From the NCBI RefSeq assembly GCF_900185015.1, contig NZ_FXYD01000001.1, positions 930,001 through 994,000 of the forward strand: a stretch of DNA of 64,000 nucleotides. Direction: 5' to 3'. Source of the stretch: Octadecabacter ascidiaceicola (lineage in GTDB: Bacteria > Pseudomonadota > Alphaproteobacteria > Rhodobacterales > Rhodobacteraceae). The notes beneath the pieces were generated by a model that was given only the letters and a program-made list of their open reading frames with translations, was not told the DNA's origin and did not search any database. Each line of letters begins with the position of its first letter. Position 1 is the first letter of the stretch. Made by a program: the position numbers and the translations under genes. This document shows positions 18,659 to 27,506 of this stretch, in pieces.

Positions 18659-19747
18659 TCAAGCCGCAGAAGTGCTAAACGTTCCGGCAAGCGTGACTTC
18701 TAGCAGTTCGATATCATCGCTGGGGTCGTTGTATCGCGTTGCCATGTTCGGCGGGAGGACAAAAGCATCGCCCGCGACCAGCCTATAAGGATCTTTGCCC
18801 TCACCCTCCAACGTCATCTCGCCTTCCATCACAAAGGTGAAATGAATGTCGGCGTCGTGCCTTGTCCATTCAGGAGTACCCTCGCCACGCCGCACCACTT
18901 GCACACCCGCCACAGACTTGGTGGCATCATTGATCGTCGTATCACGGGCGATAAACCCGTTTAGGCGGAACGGCGACCATGGCGATTCCGCGCCAACGTA
19001 GTGCACAAACCGCTGACCCTGCCATTCGCGATCAGGCCGCAGGTTAGGTGTCGGCAACGTCATTTCATGTTCGATTTCAGTGATATGTTCCGCAGGAACG
19101 CCAATCTCGATCACCTCAATCCCGTCTGATGCTTCAAGAACGCGGTGGCGGATTTCTGGGGGCTGGATAAAGCAATCGCCGGCATGGAGGCGGATCGGGC
19201 CACCTTGGTCTTCATACAAAACATCGACCCAACCACGGTAACAATAAATCAGCTGAAAGCCGACTTTGTGATAATGCACCATGTCTGGCACGGGTCCGCC
19301 GTCAGGAATGCGAATATGGCTGGCGATGATCGACCCACCAAGGCGATTAGGAATGAGGTCGCGGTAATGCATGCCCGCGCGCCCGATAACCCACGGCGCT
19401 TGGTCCGCAAGGCGGCGCACAACAAATGCGTGGTCAGTTTCGGGCAAATGAAGGGGTGGATTGAGCGCATCTATTTCCACTACCGTGCCGCCGGGCGACG
19501 TAAGCGGCGAACTCTCCGCAAACTCCGCATCACCTGACAGAATTTGTACCCGTCCTGCCCCGCTCGCGCCCGAAAGGTCCAGCCGCACGCGCAGCCCATG
19601 CCCGAAAAGCACAACAGTCGTTGGGTCGTCCGCTGGATAAATGCTCTCCATCCGCATTTGCAACGTTTTGGTGAAAAAATTGATATCCCCCGACAAATCA
19701 GTCGAGGAGAGGCAGACAGCGGCACGAATTTCGGGTGTAGTGGTCAT
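18659..19747 (-). CDS. VOC-like N-terminus fused to two cupin domains, unknown function
   Basis: A 362-residue protein. Residues 1-120 resemble a vicinal-oxygen-chelate (glyoxalase-like) unit: AVCLSSTDLSGDINFFTKTLQM, then GHGLRVRLD and GTVVEIDAL. Two cupin barrels follow: the first with HYHKVGFQLIYCYRGWVDVLYED and LHAGDCFIQPPEIRHRV (about 158-205), the second with TRHDADIHFTFVMEGEMTLEGEG and LVAGDAFVLPP (about 290-350). The first cupin keeps clear His ligands. It heads the nucleoside salvage operon with a 48-bp gap to cdd, so a role in that pathway is possible but unproven. Substrate not recognisable. Confidence 0.75.
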   Translation of the reverse strand: MTTTPEIRAAVCLSSTDLSGDINFFTKTLQMRMESIYPADDPTTVVLFGHGLRVRLDLSGASGAGRVQILSGDAEFAESSPLTSPGGTVVEIDALNPPLHLPETDHAFVVRRLADQAPWVIGRAGMHYRDLIPNRLGGSIIASHIRIPDGGPVPDMVHYHKVGFQLIYCYRGWVDVLYEDQGGPIRLHAGDCFIQPPEIRHRVLEASDGIEVIEIGVPAEHITEIEHEMTLPTPNLRPDREWQGQRFVHYVGAESPWSPFRLNGFIARDTTINDATKSVAGVQVVRRGEGTPEWTRHDADIHFTFVMEGEMTLEGEGKDPYRLVAGDAFVLPPNMATRYNDPSDDIELLEVTLAGTFSTSAA

Positions 19748-19784
19748 ACTTGCAGACTGCTTCTGACCTTTCGGATTTGCAAGT
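19748..19784. promoter_or_regulatory. Spaced inverted repeat at the start of the VOC-cupin gene
   Basis: ACTTGCA (19748-19754) and TGCAAGT (19778-19784) are perfect 7-bp inverted arms 23 bp apart, directly abutting the start codon at 19747. They may be an operator for the salvage operon. No regulator gene lies nearby. Confidence 0.3.
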
Positions 19785-19836
19785 AAGTGCGTCTTACGCC
19801 TATAGCGGGGTTAGGGCTTTCGTAACCGCAAGAATA

Positions 19837-19854
19837 TAGTTTAACGTTAAACTA
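19837..19854. promoter_or_regulatory. 18-bp perfect palindrome upstream of maeB
   Basis: TAGTTTAACGTTAAACTA is a perfect palindrome centred about 43 bp before the maeB start, in an AT-rich stretch where a promoter would lie. Its size and symmetry fit a dimeric repressor operator. It also lies in the divergent region with the VOC-cupin operon. Confidence 0.6.
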
Positions 19855-19888
19855 ATTTTAATCCGCCCTCTGATAGATAGGCAAAAGC

Positions 19889-22171
19889 ATGGCTGACACA
19901 CCTTCAGACGCCCATAAAGAAACGCTGCGACAGGCGGCTTTGGAATACCATCGTCACCCGAAGCCCGGGAAGTTGGAGATTCGCGCGACCAAACCGATGG
20001 CCAACGGCCGCGACCTTGCGCGGGCCTATTCCCCAGGTGTGGCAGAAGCCTGCATTGAGATTAAGGAAAACCCGACAACGGCGCAGGATTACACCGCCCG
20101 TGGCAACCTTGTCGCGGTTGTGACCAACGGGTCTGCTGTGTTGGGGCTTGGCAATATCGGGGCGCTGGCCAGTAAACCCGTCATGGAAGGCAAGGCGGTT
20201 TTGTTCAAGAAATTCGCCAACATCGACTGTTTTGATATTGAGCTGAACGAGCCGGACCCCGAAAAGCTGGCCGATATCGTTTGCGCGCTGGAACCGACTT
20301 TTGGCGCGATCAACCTTGAAGACATCAAAGCGCCGGAATGTTTCATCGTCGAAAAGCTGTGTCGTGAGCGGATGAATATTCCGGTCTTCCACGATGACCA
20401 GCACGGTACCGCGATTGTTGTTGGGGCCGCAGCGACGAACGCGCTGATGGTGTCCAAAAAGAAGTTCGAAGACATCAAGATCGTCAGTACAGGGGGCGGC
20501 GCGGCGGGAATTGCATGCCTGAATATGCTGCTCAAACTCGGCGTGAAACGCGAAAACGTTTGGCTGTGCGATATTGAGGGCCTTGTTTATGAGGGCCGCG
20601 AAAAGGACATGACGCCGCAAAAAGCAGAGTTCGCCCAAGGGACCAAACCCGCGACATTGGATGATGTAATTGGTGGCGCGGATATGTTCCTCGGTCTGTC
20701 CGGGCCCGGCGTGTTAAAGCCTGAAATGGTAGAGAAAATGGCGAAGGCCCCGATCATTTTCGCCCTCGCCAACCCGAACCCTGAAATCACGCCCGACGAT
20801 GCCCGCAAAGTGGCGCCAGACGCGATCATGGCCACAGGGCGCAGCGATTTCCCGAACCAGGTGAACAACGTGCTGTGCTTCCCGTTCATCTTTCGCGGTG
20901 CGTTGGATGTTGGCGCGTCCGAGATCAATGATGCGATGCAGATCGGCTGTGTTGAAGGCATCGCCGCCCTCGCCCGCGCCACCACATCCGCAGAAGCCGC
21001 CGCCGCCTATAAGGGTGAGCAAATGACGTTCGGCACGGACTACCTTATTCCCAAACCGTTCGACCCACGCCTCATGGGGGTCGTTGCATCTGCCGTTGCA
21101 AAGGCAGCGATGGAAACGGGCGTGGCGACCAAAACGATCGACTTGGAAGAGTATAAAGCAGAACTTGACGCGTCTGTCTTCAAATCCGCAATGCTCATGC
21201 GTCCGGTGTTTGAATCCGCTGCAACCGCATCGCGCCGGATTGTATTTGCTGAAGGCGAAGACGAGCGTGTGTTGCGTGCAGCGCAAGCCGTGCTGGAAGA
21301 AACCACAGAAACACCCGTTTTGATTGGCCGCCCTGAGGTTATTGAAGCCCGCGCAGAACGAGCTGGCCTCGATATCGACGTCAGAAGTCTAGACATCGTA
21401 AACCCGGAACACGACTCCCGTTACCGCGACTACTGGGGGACCTATCACTCTCTGATGTCCCGCCGGGGCGTTTCACCTGACATTGCTCGTGCAGTAATGC
21501 GCACCAACACCACAGCGATTGGCGCCGTCATGGTCCAGCGCGGCGAAGCTGACAGCCTGATCTGCGGCACCTTCGGCCAGTTCCGCTGGCACCTCAATTA
21601 CATCGAACAGATCTTGGGCAAAGACCACAAAGTTCAGGGTGCGTTGAGCATGATGATCTTAGAGGACGGGCCTTTGTTCATCGCCGACACGCACGTGCGC
21701 TCTGAACCGACACCCGAACAGATTGCGCAAACCGCGATCGGCGCCGCACGTCACGTGAAACGTTTTGGTCTCGCGCCAAACATCGCCTTCTGTGCGCAAT
21801 CCCAATTCGGCAATCTGGAATGCGACACGGGCCAACGTATCCGCGCCGCCATGTCTATTCTTGACGCCCAGAAAGTTGATTTCACCTATGAAGGTGAGAT
21901 GAACGTAGATGCGGCGCTAGATCCAGACCTGCGCGAACGCCTTTTGCCACATGGCCGGATGAAAGGTGCTGCCAATGTGCTGATCTTTGGCCATGCAGAC
22001 GCCGCAAGCGGTGTGCGCAACATCCTGAAAATGAAAGCGGGAGGCCTTGAGGTCGGGCCGATCTTGATGGGCATGGGCAATCGCGCACACATCGTAACGC
22101 CGTCAATCACGCCCCGCGGTTTGCTAAATATGGCTGCGATTGCCGGAACACCGGTCAAGAATTATGGTTAA
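19889..22171 (+). CDS. maeB: NADP-dependent malic enzyme with C-terminal phosphotransacetylase-like domain
   Basis: A 760-residue enzyme decarboxylating malate to pyruvate with NADP. The malic enzyme part spans about 1-430 with YSPGVAEAC, FKKFANIDCFDIEL, FHDDQHGTAIVV and the Rossmann loop STGGGAAGIA. The rest (about 435-760) is a PTA-like domain that in this family is regulatory, often binding acetyl-CoA, and lacks transacetylase activity. It would supply pyruvate and NADPH during growth on fatty acids or propionate. An 18-bp palindrome lies just upstream. The stop codon shares bases with the stop of the opposite lipoprotein gene (TTAA). Confidence 0.95.
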   Translation: MADTPSDAHKETLRQAALEYHRHPKPGKLEIRATKPMANGRDLARAYSPGVAEACIEIKENPTTAQDYTARGNLVAVVTNGSAVLGLGNIGALASKPVMEGKAVLFKKFANIDCFDIELNEPDPEKLADIVCALEPTFGAINLEDIKAPECFIVEKLCRERMNIPVFHDDQHGTAIVVGAAATNALMVSKKKFEDIKIVSTGGGAAGIACLNMLLKLGVKRENVWLCDIEGLVYEGREKDMTPQKAEFAQGTKPATLDDVIGGADMFLGLSGPGVLKPEMVEKMAKAPIIFALANPNPEITPDDARKVAPDAIMATGRSDFPNQVNNVLCFPFIFRGALDVGASEINDAMQIGCVEGIAALARATTSAEAAAAYKGEQMTFGTDYLIPKPFDPRLMGVVASAVAKAAMETGVATKTIDLEEYKAELDASVFKSAMLMRPVFESAATASRRIVFAEGEDERVLRAAQAVLEETTETPVLIGRPEVIEARAERAGLDIDVRSLDIVNPEHDSRYRDYWGTYHSLMSRRGVSPDIARAVMRTNTTAIGAVMVQRGEADSLICGTFGQFRWHLNYIEQILGKDHKVQGALSMMILEDGPLFIADTHVRSEPTPEQIAQTAIGAARHVKRFGLAPNIAFCAQSQFGNLECDTGQRIRAAMSILDAQKVDFTYEGEMNVDAALDPDLRERLLPHGRMKGAANVLIFGHADAASGVRNILKMKAGGLEVGPILMGMGNRAHIVTPSITPRGLLNMAAIAGTPVKNYG

Positions 22172-22521
22172 AGCGGCGTAACTGTCCCAACCATATCGTC
22201 CACATCGACGAGCGTTAAGGTCGTGCCAATTAGTGTGAAGGCACTGCATTCATCGCGCGGACGCTCCTGCGAAGACAAACAGACCTGCGCCCCTTCAACC
22301 CGCCAATTCAGCGGAGTCTGCCCCCGTTCGGCAACCTCGTCAAAGACAAGTAGCCCCGTGCCGTCTGCATAAAATTCAAAGATGATCGGGCCACCTTCTG
22401 GATCTGGGGACGCAAAGGTAATACGCGTATCCGCTATCCCAGCGCCATGTCCGTCATCGCTTGGTGTCATGCATCCAGCTAGCGCCAAAATAAGAACGGA
22501 CAGCGCCGATGAACGAAACAT
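22168..22521 (-). CDS. Small lipoprotein of unknown function
   Basis: A 117-residue protein with a lipoprotein signal: hydrophobic MFRSSALSVLILALAGC, lipobox LAGC with Cys at 17. The mature part is acidic, about 100 residues, with two more Cys (VCLSSQ, DECSAF) that may form a disulfide. The tail VDVDDMVGTVTPL is unremarkable. Its stop overlaps the maeB stop by 4 bp. I do not recognise a domain. Confidence 0.65.
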   Translation of the reverse strand: MFRSSALSVLILALAGCMTPSDDGHGAGIADTRITFASPDPEGGPIIFEFYADGTGLLVFDEVAERGQTPLNWRVEGAQVCLSSQERPRDECSAFTLIGTTLTLVDVDDMVGTVTPL

Positions 22522-22590
22522 AAGGGTAGCCTTTACAGAATGCTTGGTCCGTCAAAATGACGAATCCACCTGCCAACAGCAAGCCCAGCT

Positions 22591-22689
22591 TTTCGCAACT
22601 TTGCAATACGCCGTGCGCGACTTAGCAAACAGGCGCGGTGAACTGCTGTTTGCAAATATTTGCAACCATCACCTGCGACATTTTGCAAA
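22591..22689 (+). promoter_or_regulatory. Cluster of TTTGCAAA motifs (putative ScfR/PccR-type operator) before prpE
   Basis: Within 100 bp stand TTCGCAAC (22592-22599), TTTGCAAT (22600-22607), TTAGCAAA (22622-22629), TTTGCAAA (22649-22656), TTTGCAAC (22659-22666) and TTTGCAAA (22682-22689). Short-chain fatty acyl regulators such as PccR of Rhodobacter sphaeroides and the related RamB recognise TTTGCAAA-like sites. The spacing between the central pair is 2 bp, so the match is to the motif, not to the exact published arrangement as I recall it. The last site ends 80 bp before the prpE start. Confidence 0.6.
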
Positions 22690-22743
22690 CTCTGCGCAGG
22701 TTCGGCGCTAACAGCCTTGCTCAACGCCCCCTGCACGGCCTAT

Positions 22744-22760
22744 CCCTATGGCAAATAGGG
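22744..22760 (+). promoter_or_regulatory. Small hairpin abutting the prpE ribosome site
   Basis: CCCTAT and ATAGGG flank a 5-nt loop, and the right arm runs into the G-rich ribosome binding site before the ATG at 22770. It might limit initiation; this is inference. Confidence 0.25.
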
Positions 22761-22769
22761 GGGAATACC

Positions 22770-24662
22770 ATGGGATACCGCGACGTTTACGAAAATTGGC
22801 AGTCCGATCCAGAAGCGTTCTGGATGAAGGCAGCTGAAGCCATCGATTGGGATCAAAAGCCCACCAAAGCGCTGTTTGATGAAAACGCCCCGCTCTATGA
22901 ATGGTTCAGCGATGCCAAGGTAAACACCTGTTACAACGCCGTGGACCGCCACATTGAAAATGGCCGCGGTGAGCAAACCGCGATCATCTATGACAGCCCC
23001 ATCACCCACACTAAGCGCGAGATTTCCTACGTGGAACTGCGCAACCGTGTCGCCAGCCTTGCGGGTGCCCTGCGCGCCAAAGGTGTCGAAAAGGGTGACC
23101 GCGTCATCATCTACATGCCGATGATCCCTGAAGCGCTTGAAGCGATGCTTGCCTGCGCGCGTATCGGTGCTGTGCACTCAGTGGTGTTTGGTGGTTTTGC
23201 GGCCAACGAACTCGCCGTGCGCATAGATGATGCCACCCCAAAAGCGATCATCGCCGCGTCTTGTGGTTTGGAACCAAACCGCGTGGTCCACTATAAACCG
23301 CTTGTTGACGGTGCGATTGAACTGGCCGAGCACAAGCCGGACTTCTGCGTCATTTTGCAGCGTGAACAAGAGGTTGCCAAGCTGATCGAAGGCCGTGACT
23401 TCAACTGGCACGGTTTCCAGTACGGTGTTGAGCCAGCAGAATGCGTTCCGGTCGAGGGCAACCACCCCGCCTATATCCTTTATACATCCGGCACCACGGG
23501 CGCCCCGAAAGGTGTTGTGCGCCACACGGCGGGCCACTTGGTTGCGCTGAACTGGACGATGAAGAACATCTACAACGTTGATCCTGGTGATGTGTTCTGG
23601 GCCGCGTCTGACGTGGGTTGGGTCGTTGGGCATAGCTACATCTGCTACGCCCCGCTAATCCACGGCAACACCACAATTGTGTTTGAGGGCAAGCCCGTTG
23701 GCACGCCCGACGCTGGCACATTCTGGCGCGTGATCGAAGAACACAACGTCAAATCCTTCTTCACCGCTCCAACCGCTTTCCGCGCCGTAAAGCGTGAAGA
23801 CCCGACAGGTGAATTCGTTAAGAAATACGACCTGAGCTGCCTCGACCAAGTGTTCTTGGCCGGTGAACGCGCCGACCCTGACACGATCATCTGGGCGCAA
23901 GACCAGTTGCAAAAGCCGGTCATCGACCACTGGTGGCAGACGGAACTCGGCTACCCGGGCGTTTGTAACCCTGTCGGCATCGAACTGATGGACGTCAAAC
24001 TCGGCAGCCCGTCTGTTCCACTTCCGGGATACGAAATGAAAATCCTCGATGATGAGGGCAATGAAATGCCATCCGGCGAGTTGGGCGCGATTGCGATCAA
24101 GCTGCCCTTGCCCCCCGGTACATTGCCAACGCTTTGGAACGCAGAAGACCGCTACCGCAAAAGCTACCTCAACACCTTCCCTGGTTACTACGAAACCGGC
24201 GATGCAGGTATGATCGACGAAGACGGATACCTTTATATCATGGCGCGCACCGATGACGTGATTAACGTCGCCGGCCACCGTCTAAGCACGGGCGGCATGG
24301 AAGAAGTCCTTGCCGCGCACCCAGACGTGGCAGAATGCGCCGTGATTGGTGTGACAGACCAGCTTAAGGGCCAACTGCCGATGGGGTTTGTCTGCTTGAA
24401 CAAGGGCACCACCACCAGCGAGGAAGACGTCATCAAAGACTGCGTCAAACTGGTGCGCGAGAAGATCGGCCCTGTTGCGGCGTTCAAGCTCTGTACCGTC
24501 GTTGATCGCCTGCCCAAAACCCGTTCCGGCAAAATTCTGCGCGGCATCATGGTAAAAATCGCCGACAGCGCTGAGTATAAGATGCCCGCAACGATTGATG
24601 ACCCCGCGATCTTGGATGAGATCAAAGAGGCCTTGAAGCCGATGGGATATGCGAAAGATTAA
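22770..24662 (+). CDS. prpE: Propionyl-CoA synthetase
   Basis: A 630-residue acyl-CoA ligase that activates propionate. PrpE-type N-terminal features are present: YRDVYENWQSDPEAFW, NTCYNAVDRHIENGRGEQ and IYDSPIT, which distinguish it from acetyl-CoA synthetase. ANL motifs follow: YTSGTTGAPKGVVR (about 235), the W in WWQTELGYP, the hinge at about 490-500 (ARTDDVINVAGHRLS), and the C-terminal LPKTRSGKILRG with the catalytic Lys. The ATG at 22770 gives normal length; 44 in-frame codons upstream cover the operator cluster. Regulation by a short-chain acyl regulator is suggested by the upstream motifs. MeaB, encoded 12 kb away, belongs to the same propionyl-CoA route. Confidence 0.93.
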   Translation: MGYRDVYENWQSDPEAFWMKAAEAIDWDQKPTKALFDENAPLYEWFSDAKVNTCYNAVDRHIENGRGEQTAIIYDSPITHTKREISYVELRNRVASLAGALRAKGVEKGDRVIIYMPMIPEALEAMLACARIGAVHSVVFGGFAANELAVRIDDATPKAIIAASCGLEPNRVVHYKPLVDGAIELAEHKPDFCVILQREQEVAKLIEGRDFNWHGFQYGVEPAECVPVEGNHPAYILYTSGTTGAPKGVVRHTAGHLVALNWTMKNIYNVDPGDVFWAASDVGWVVGHSYICYAPLIHGNTTIVFEGKPVGTPDAGTFWRVIEEHNVKSFFTAPTAFRAVKREDPTGEFVKKYDLSCLDQVFLAGERADPDTIIWAQDQLQKPVIDHWWQTELGYPGVCNPVGIELMDVKLGSPSVPLPGYEMKILDDEGNEMPSGELGAIAIKLPLPPGTLPTLWNAEDRYRKSYLNTFPGYYETGDAGMIDEDGYLYIMARTDDVINVAGHRLSTGGMEEVLAAHPDVAECAVIGVTDQLKGQLPMGFVCLNKGTTTSEEDVIKDCVKLVREKIGPVAAFKLCTVVDRLPKTRSGKILRGIMVKIADSAEYKMPATIDDPAILDEIKEALKPMGYAKD

Positions 24663-24671
24663 CGCGGACCC

Positions 24672-25196
24672 TTATTCTTCGACCCGAAGCCTTTTGGGTT
24701 CCGCGAAAAACTGAATGTTTTGAATAGGTTTGGTTTCGGTCGCGGCGCCCGACACGACGCGGAAGATATAGTTATCGCCGGCACGGACGTAGCCACCACA
24801 GAATTGCTCGTCTTCGGCGATTGCAATCTCGACTTGTGCCAGCACCGCTTCCATCTGGAATGTGGCCCCTGCTTGCGCGAACCGAAGGTCCATATTCGAA
24901 CGGTCAGAGCACATCACAGCGCCGCGTTCGCGCATAACAGTAGTCAGCTCAATGGCTGGCAGATGTGGTGTTGGCCGACTTGTTGTGGTCAGTTGAAACG
25001 CGTTCGGACCGACGGTAACAAATTGCGAAATCGACGAGCAGCTGTTCGTGGAGGGTTCATAATCCACGCATTCATACGGGCGCCCTTCGGTTTCAGCTAA
25101 CACTTGTGCAAACGGTATTGCCCCTTGAACAGAATACACTGGTTCCATGCAGCCGGAAAGTGTAGCGACAGCGGCGACGAACGATAAACACTTCAC
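24672..25196 (-). CDS. Lipoprotein of unknown function
   Basis: A 174-residue predicted lipoprotein with lipobox LSGC (Cys at 16). The mature region has five further Cys (YECVD, NSCSS, VMCSD, QFCGG), suggesting periplasmic disulfides. The start overlaps the nadK stop by 4 bp, so it is translated after nadK, but nothing in it suggests NAD metabolism. It converges on prpE with a 9-bp gap. Family not recognised. Confidence 0.65.
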   Translation of the reverse strand: MKCLSFVAAVATLSGCMEPVYSVQGAIPFAQVLAETEGRPYECVDYEPSTNSCSSISQFVTVGPNAFQLTTTSRPTPHLPAIELTTVMRERGAVMCSDRSNMDLRFAQAGATFQMEAVLAQVEIAIAEDEQFCGGYVRAGDNYIFRVVSGAATETKPIQNIQFFAEPKRLRVEE

Positions 25197-25972
25197 GCAA
25201 ATTGTTCTCTAATTAAGCGTTCTTCCAATCCATGCCCCGGATCAAACAGAATGCGGTGTTCGATTTCCGGCGCGGACCAAACATCAACTGAGGCCACGTC
25301 TTTGACGGATATTCCGTCGGCATCCGCATTCACAGGGCGTTTTTTGGCGTTCGTGACCTCAAACGTCACCCGTGCGGCTTTGGGCAGCAACGCCCCCCGC
25401 CAACGTCGCGGTCGGAACGGGGCAACGGCGGTCAGCGCCAAAACGTTCGATCCAATCGGCACGATCGGCCCGTGGGCGGAATAGTTGTAGGCCGTCGATC
25501 CGGCAGGCGTGGACAGCAACGCCCCGTCACAAACCAGCTCTTCCATGCGCATTTTGCCGTCAACATGGATGCGCAGCTTTGCCGCCTGCGGCCCAGCGCG
25601 CAATAGCGAAACTTCGTTGATTGCCAATGCCTTATGTTCAGTCCCATCGACACAGGTCGCGGCCATGTGCAAAGGATTGATCACCTCTTCTTCGGCCTTC
25701 GCGAGGCGATCCCGCAACCCTTGCGCCGAATAGCTGTTCATCAGAAAGCCAACTGTGCCACGGTTCATCCCGTAAACTGGTGCGGGCAAATGTTGGGTGC
25801 CGTGCAGGGTTTCAAGCATGAAACCGTCACCGCCGAGGGCAACGATAATATCGGCCTCGTCGACCTCAACGCCGCCATATTGTGACGTCAGCGCGGCCTT
25901 GGCCTGCTGCGCAATAGGCGCATCGCTGGCAACAAATGCGAGCTTTGTCTGAGCGTTTGTATCAACGGGCAT
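25193..25972 (-). CDS. nadK: NAD kinase
   Basis: A 259-residue cytosolic enzyme phosphorylating NAD to NADP. Diagnostic motifs are IIVALGGDGFMLETLH (GGDG with the catalytic Asp, about 42-56), GMNRGTVGFLMN, and the substrate-binding TPAGSTAYNYSAHGP near 155. The length suits the short alphaproteobacterial form. There is no clear ribosome site before the chosen ATG. Divergent from glyA. Confidence 0.93.
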   Translation of the reverse strand: MPVDTNAQTKLAFVASDAPIAQQAKAALTSQYGGVEVDEADIIVALGGDGFMLETLHGTQHLPAPVYGMNRGTVGFLMNSYSAQGLRDRLAKAEEEVINPLHMAATCVDGTEHKALAINEVSLLRAGPQAAKLRIHVDGKMRMEELVCDGALLSTPAGSTAYNYSAHGPIVPIGSNVLALTAVAPFRPRRWRGALLPKAARVTFEVTNAKKRPVNADADGISVKDVASVDVWSAPEIEHRILFDPGHGLEERLIREQFA

Positions 25973-26144
25973 GGGCGAACTTTCATGGTTGAAACCTTTT
26001 GTCCCCCGCCATCATCTGAAACGCAAGTCGCGGATCAGGCCAAGACTGTCGGAACCGATATAAAGATAATGAAGAATTTGGGGTTTTATGCAGCCTAGGG
26101 ACGGCTTATCAGCGGCCCCAACGCATGTTCCAAAGGATACCACC

Positions 26145-27440
26145 ATGAGCGCTGCCACCAAAGACACCGGTTTCTTCACAGAAAGCCTTTCCACCCGTGA
26201 CCCTGAGATTGCTGCTGCGATTGGCGCCGAACTTGGCCGTCAACGCAACGAGATCGAATTGATCGCCTCTGAAAACATCGTCTCCGCCGCCGTCATGGAA
26301 GCTCAGGGCAGCGTGATGACGAACAAATATGCCGAAGGTTACCCGGGCCGTCGCTACTACGGTGGTTGCCAGCACGTTGATGTTGCCGAAAACCTCGCGA
26401 TTAATCGCGCCAAGCAGCTGTTTGGTTGTGAGTTTGCCAACGTGCAACCAAACTCTGGCTCCCAAGCGAACCAAGGCGTGTTTCAGGCGTTGTTGCAGCC
26501 TGGTGATACGATCCTTGGCATGTCCTTGGATGCAGGCGGCCACCTGACCCACGGCGCCAAGCCAAACCAGTCCGGCAAATGGTTCAACGCGGTGCAATAC
26601 GGTGTGCGCGAAGAAGACAACCTGCTGGATTACGATCAGGTGCAGGCTTTGGCGACAGAGCATCAGCCAAAAATGATTATCGCCGGTGGCTCTGCCATTC
26701 CACGTGTCATTGATTTCGCCAAGATGCGTGAAATTGCTGATTCCGTTGGCGCATATCTCCACGTTGACATGGCCCATTTCGCCGGTCTGGTTGCAGCGGG
26801 TGAGCACCCGTCTCCGTTCCCGCACGCCCATGTTGCGACAACAACAACCCACAAGACGCTGCGCGGCCCGCGTGGCGGCATGATCCTCACCAACGATGAA
26901 GCGATCGCCAAGAAGGTCAACTCGGCGATCTTCCCTGGCATTCAGGGTGGCCCGTTGATGCATGTAATCGCAGGTAAGGCCGTGGCGTTTGGCGAAGCCT
27001 TGCGCCCAGAATTCAAAGCCTACATGCGCCAAGTGCGCGCCAACGCCGATGCACTGGCAGATCAGTTAATCAAAGGTGGCTTGGACATAGTTACCGGCGG
27101 CACAGACACACATGTGATGCTGGTCGATCTGCGCCCCAAAGGCGTGACAGGCAACATCACAGACGCGGCGCTAGGCCGTGCCCATATCACCACCAACAAA
27201 AACGGCATCCCGTTTGACCCAGAAAAGCCAACCGTCACATCTGGCATTCGTTTGGGCACGCCAGCGGGTACGACTCGTGGGTTCACCGAAGACGACTTCC
27301 GCCAGATCGCGGATTGGATCGTTGAAGTGGTCGATGGGCTGGCCGCCAATGGCGCCGAGGGTAACGCCGCCGTGGAAGCCAAGGTCAAAGCCGAAGTCGA
27401 AGCCTTCTGCGAAGGCTTTCCGATGTATCCAAACATTTGA
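26145..27440 (+). CDS. glyA: Serine hydroxymethyltransferase
   Basis: A 431-residue PLP enzyme interconverting serine and glycine with tetrahydrofolate. Seen are [31 protein letters not shown], the PLP-Lys segment [16 protein letters not shown] (about 228-242), and the folate-side [14 protein letters not shown]. The ATG at 26145 is preceded by AAGGAT; 19 upstream codons in frame lack support. The transcript ends at the hairpin at 27462. I see no riboswitch-like structure in the 170 bp upstream shared with nadK. Confidence 0.96.
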   Translation: MSAATKDTGFFTESLSTRDPEIAAAIGAELGRQRNEIELIASENIVSAAVMEAQGSVMTNKYAEGYPGRRYYGGCQHVDVAENLAINRAKQLFGCEFANVQPNSGSQANQGVFQALLQPGDTILGMSLDAGGHLTHGAKPNQSGKWFNAVQYGVREEDNLLDYDQVQALATEHQPKMIIAGGSAIPRVIDFAKMREIADSVGAYLHVDMAHFAGLVAAGEHPSPFPHAHVATTTTHKTLRGPRGGMILTNDEAIAKKVNSAIFPGIQGGPLMHVIAGKAVAFGEALRPEFKAYMRQVRANADALADQLIKGGLDIVTGGTDTHVMLVDLRPKGVTGNITDAALGRAHITTNKNGIPFDPEKPTVTSGIRLGTPAGTTRGFTEDDFRQIADWIVEVVDGLAANGAEGNAAVEAKVKAEVEAFCEGFPMYPNI

Positions 27441-27461
27441 CCCTCTGCAAAAATCGTAATC

Positions 27462-27498
27462 AAAGCCGCCGTGGACATCCTCGGCGGCTTTGGCTTTT
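27462..27498 (+). terminator. glyA terminator
   Basis: AAAGCCGCCG and CGGCGGCTTT form a 10-bp perfect stem around a 10-nt loop (27462-27491), followed by GGCTTTT. A GTG at 27471 that opens the next reading frame lies inside this stem, which argues against its use as a start. Confidence 0.85.
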
Positions 27499-27506
27499 CT
27501 AGCGCC

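Noticed and set aside
17399-18703. 434-codon plus-strand frame over deoA and cdd
   Set aside because: Antisense to two intact salvage genes; the translation shows no domain.
22638-24662. Longer form of prpE and reading it as acetyl-CoA synthetase
   Set aside because: The extra 44 codons cover the operator region and the family starts at MGYRDVY; PrpE-specific N-terminal blocks rule out acs.
27471-27506. GTG start of the DUF817 gene
   Set aside because: The codon lies in the stem of the glyA terminator; the ATG at 27507 fits better.
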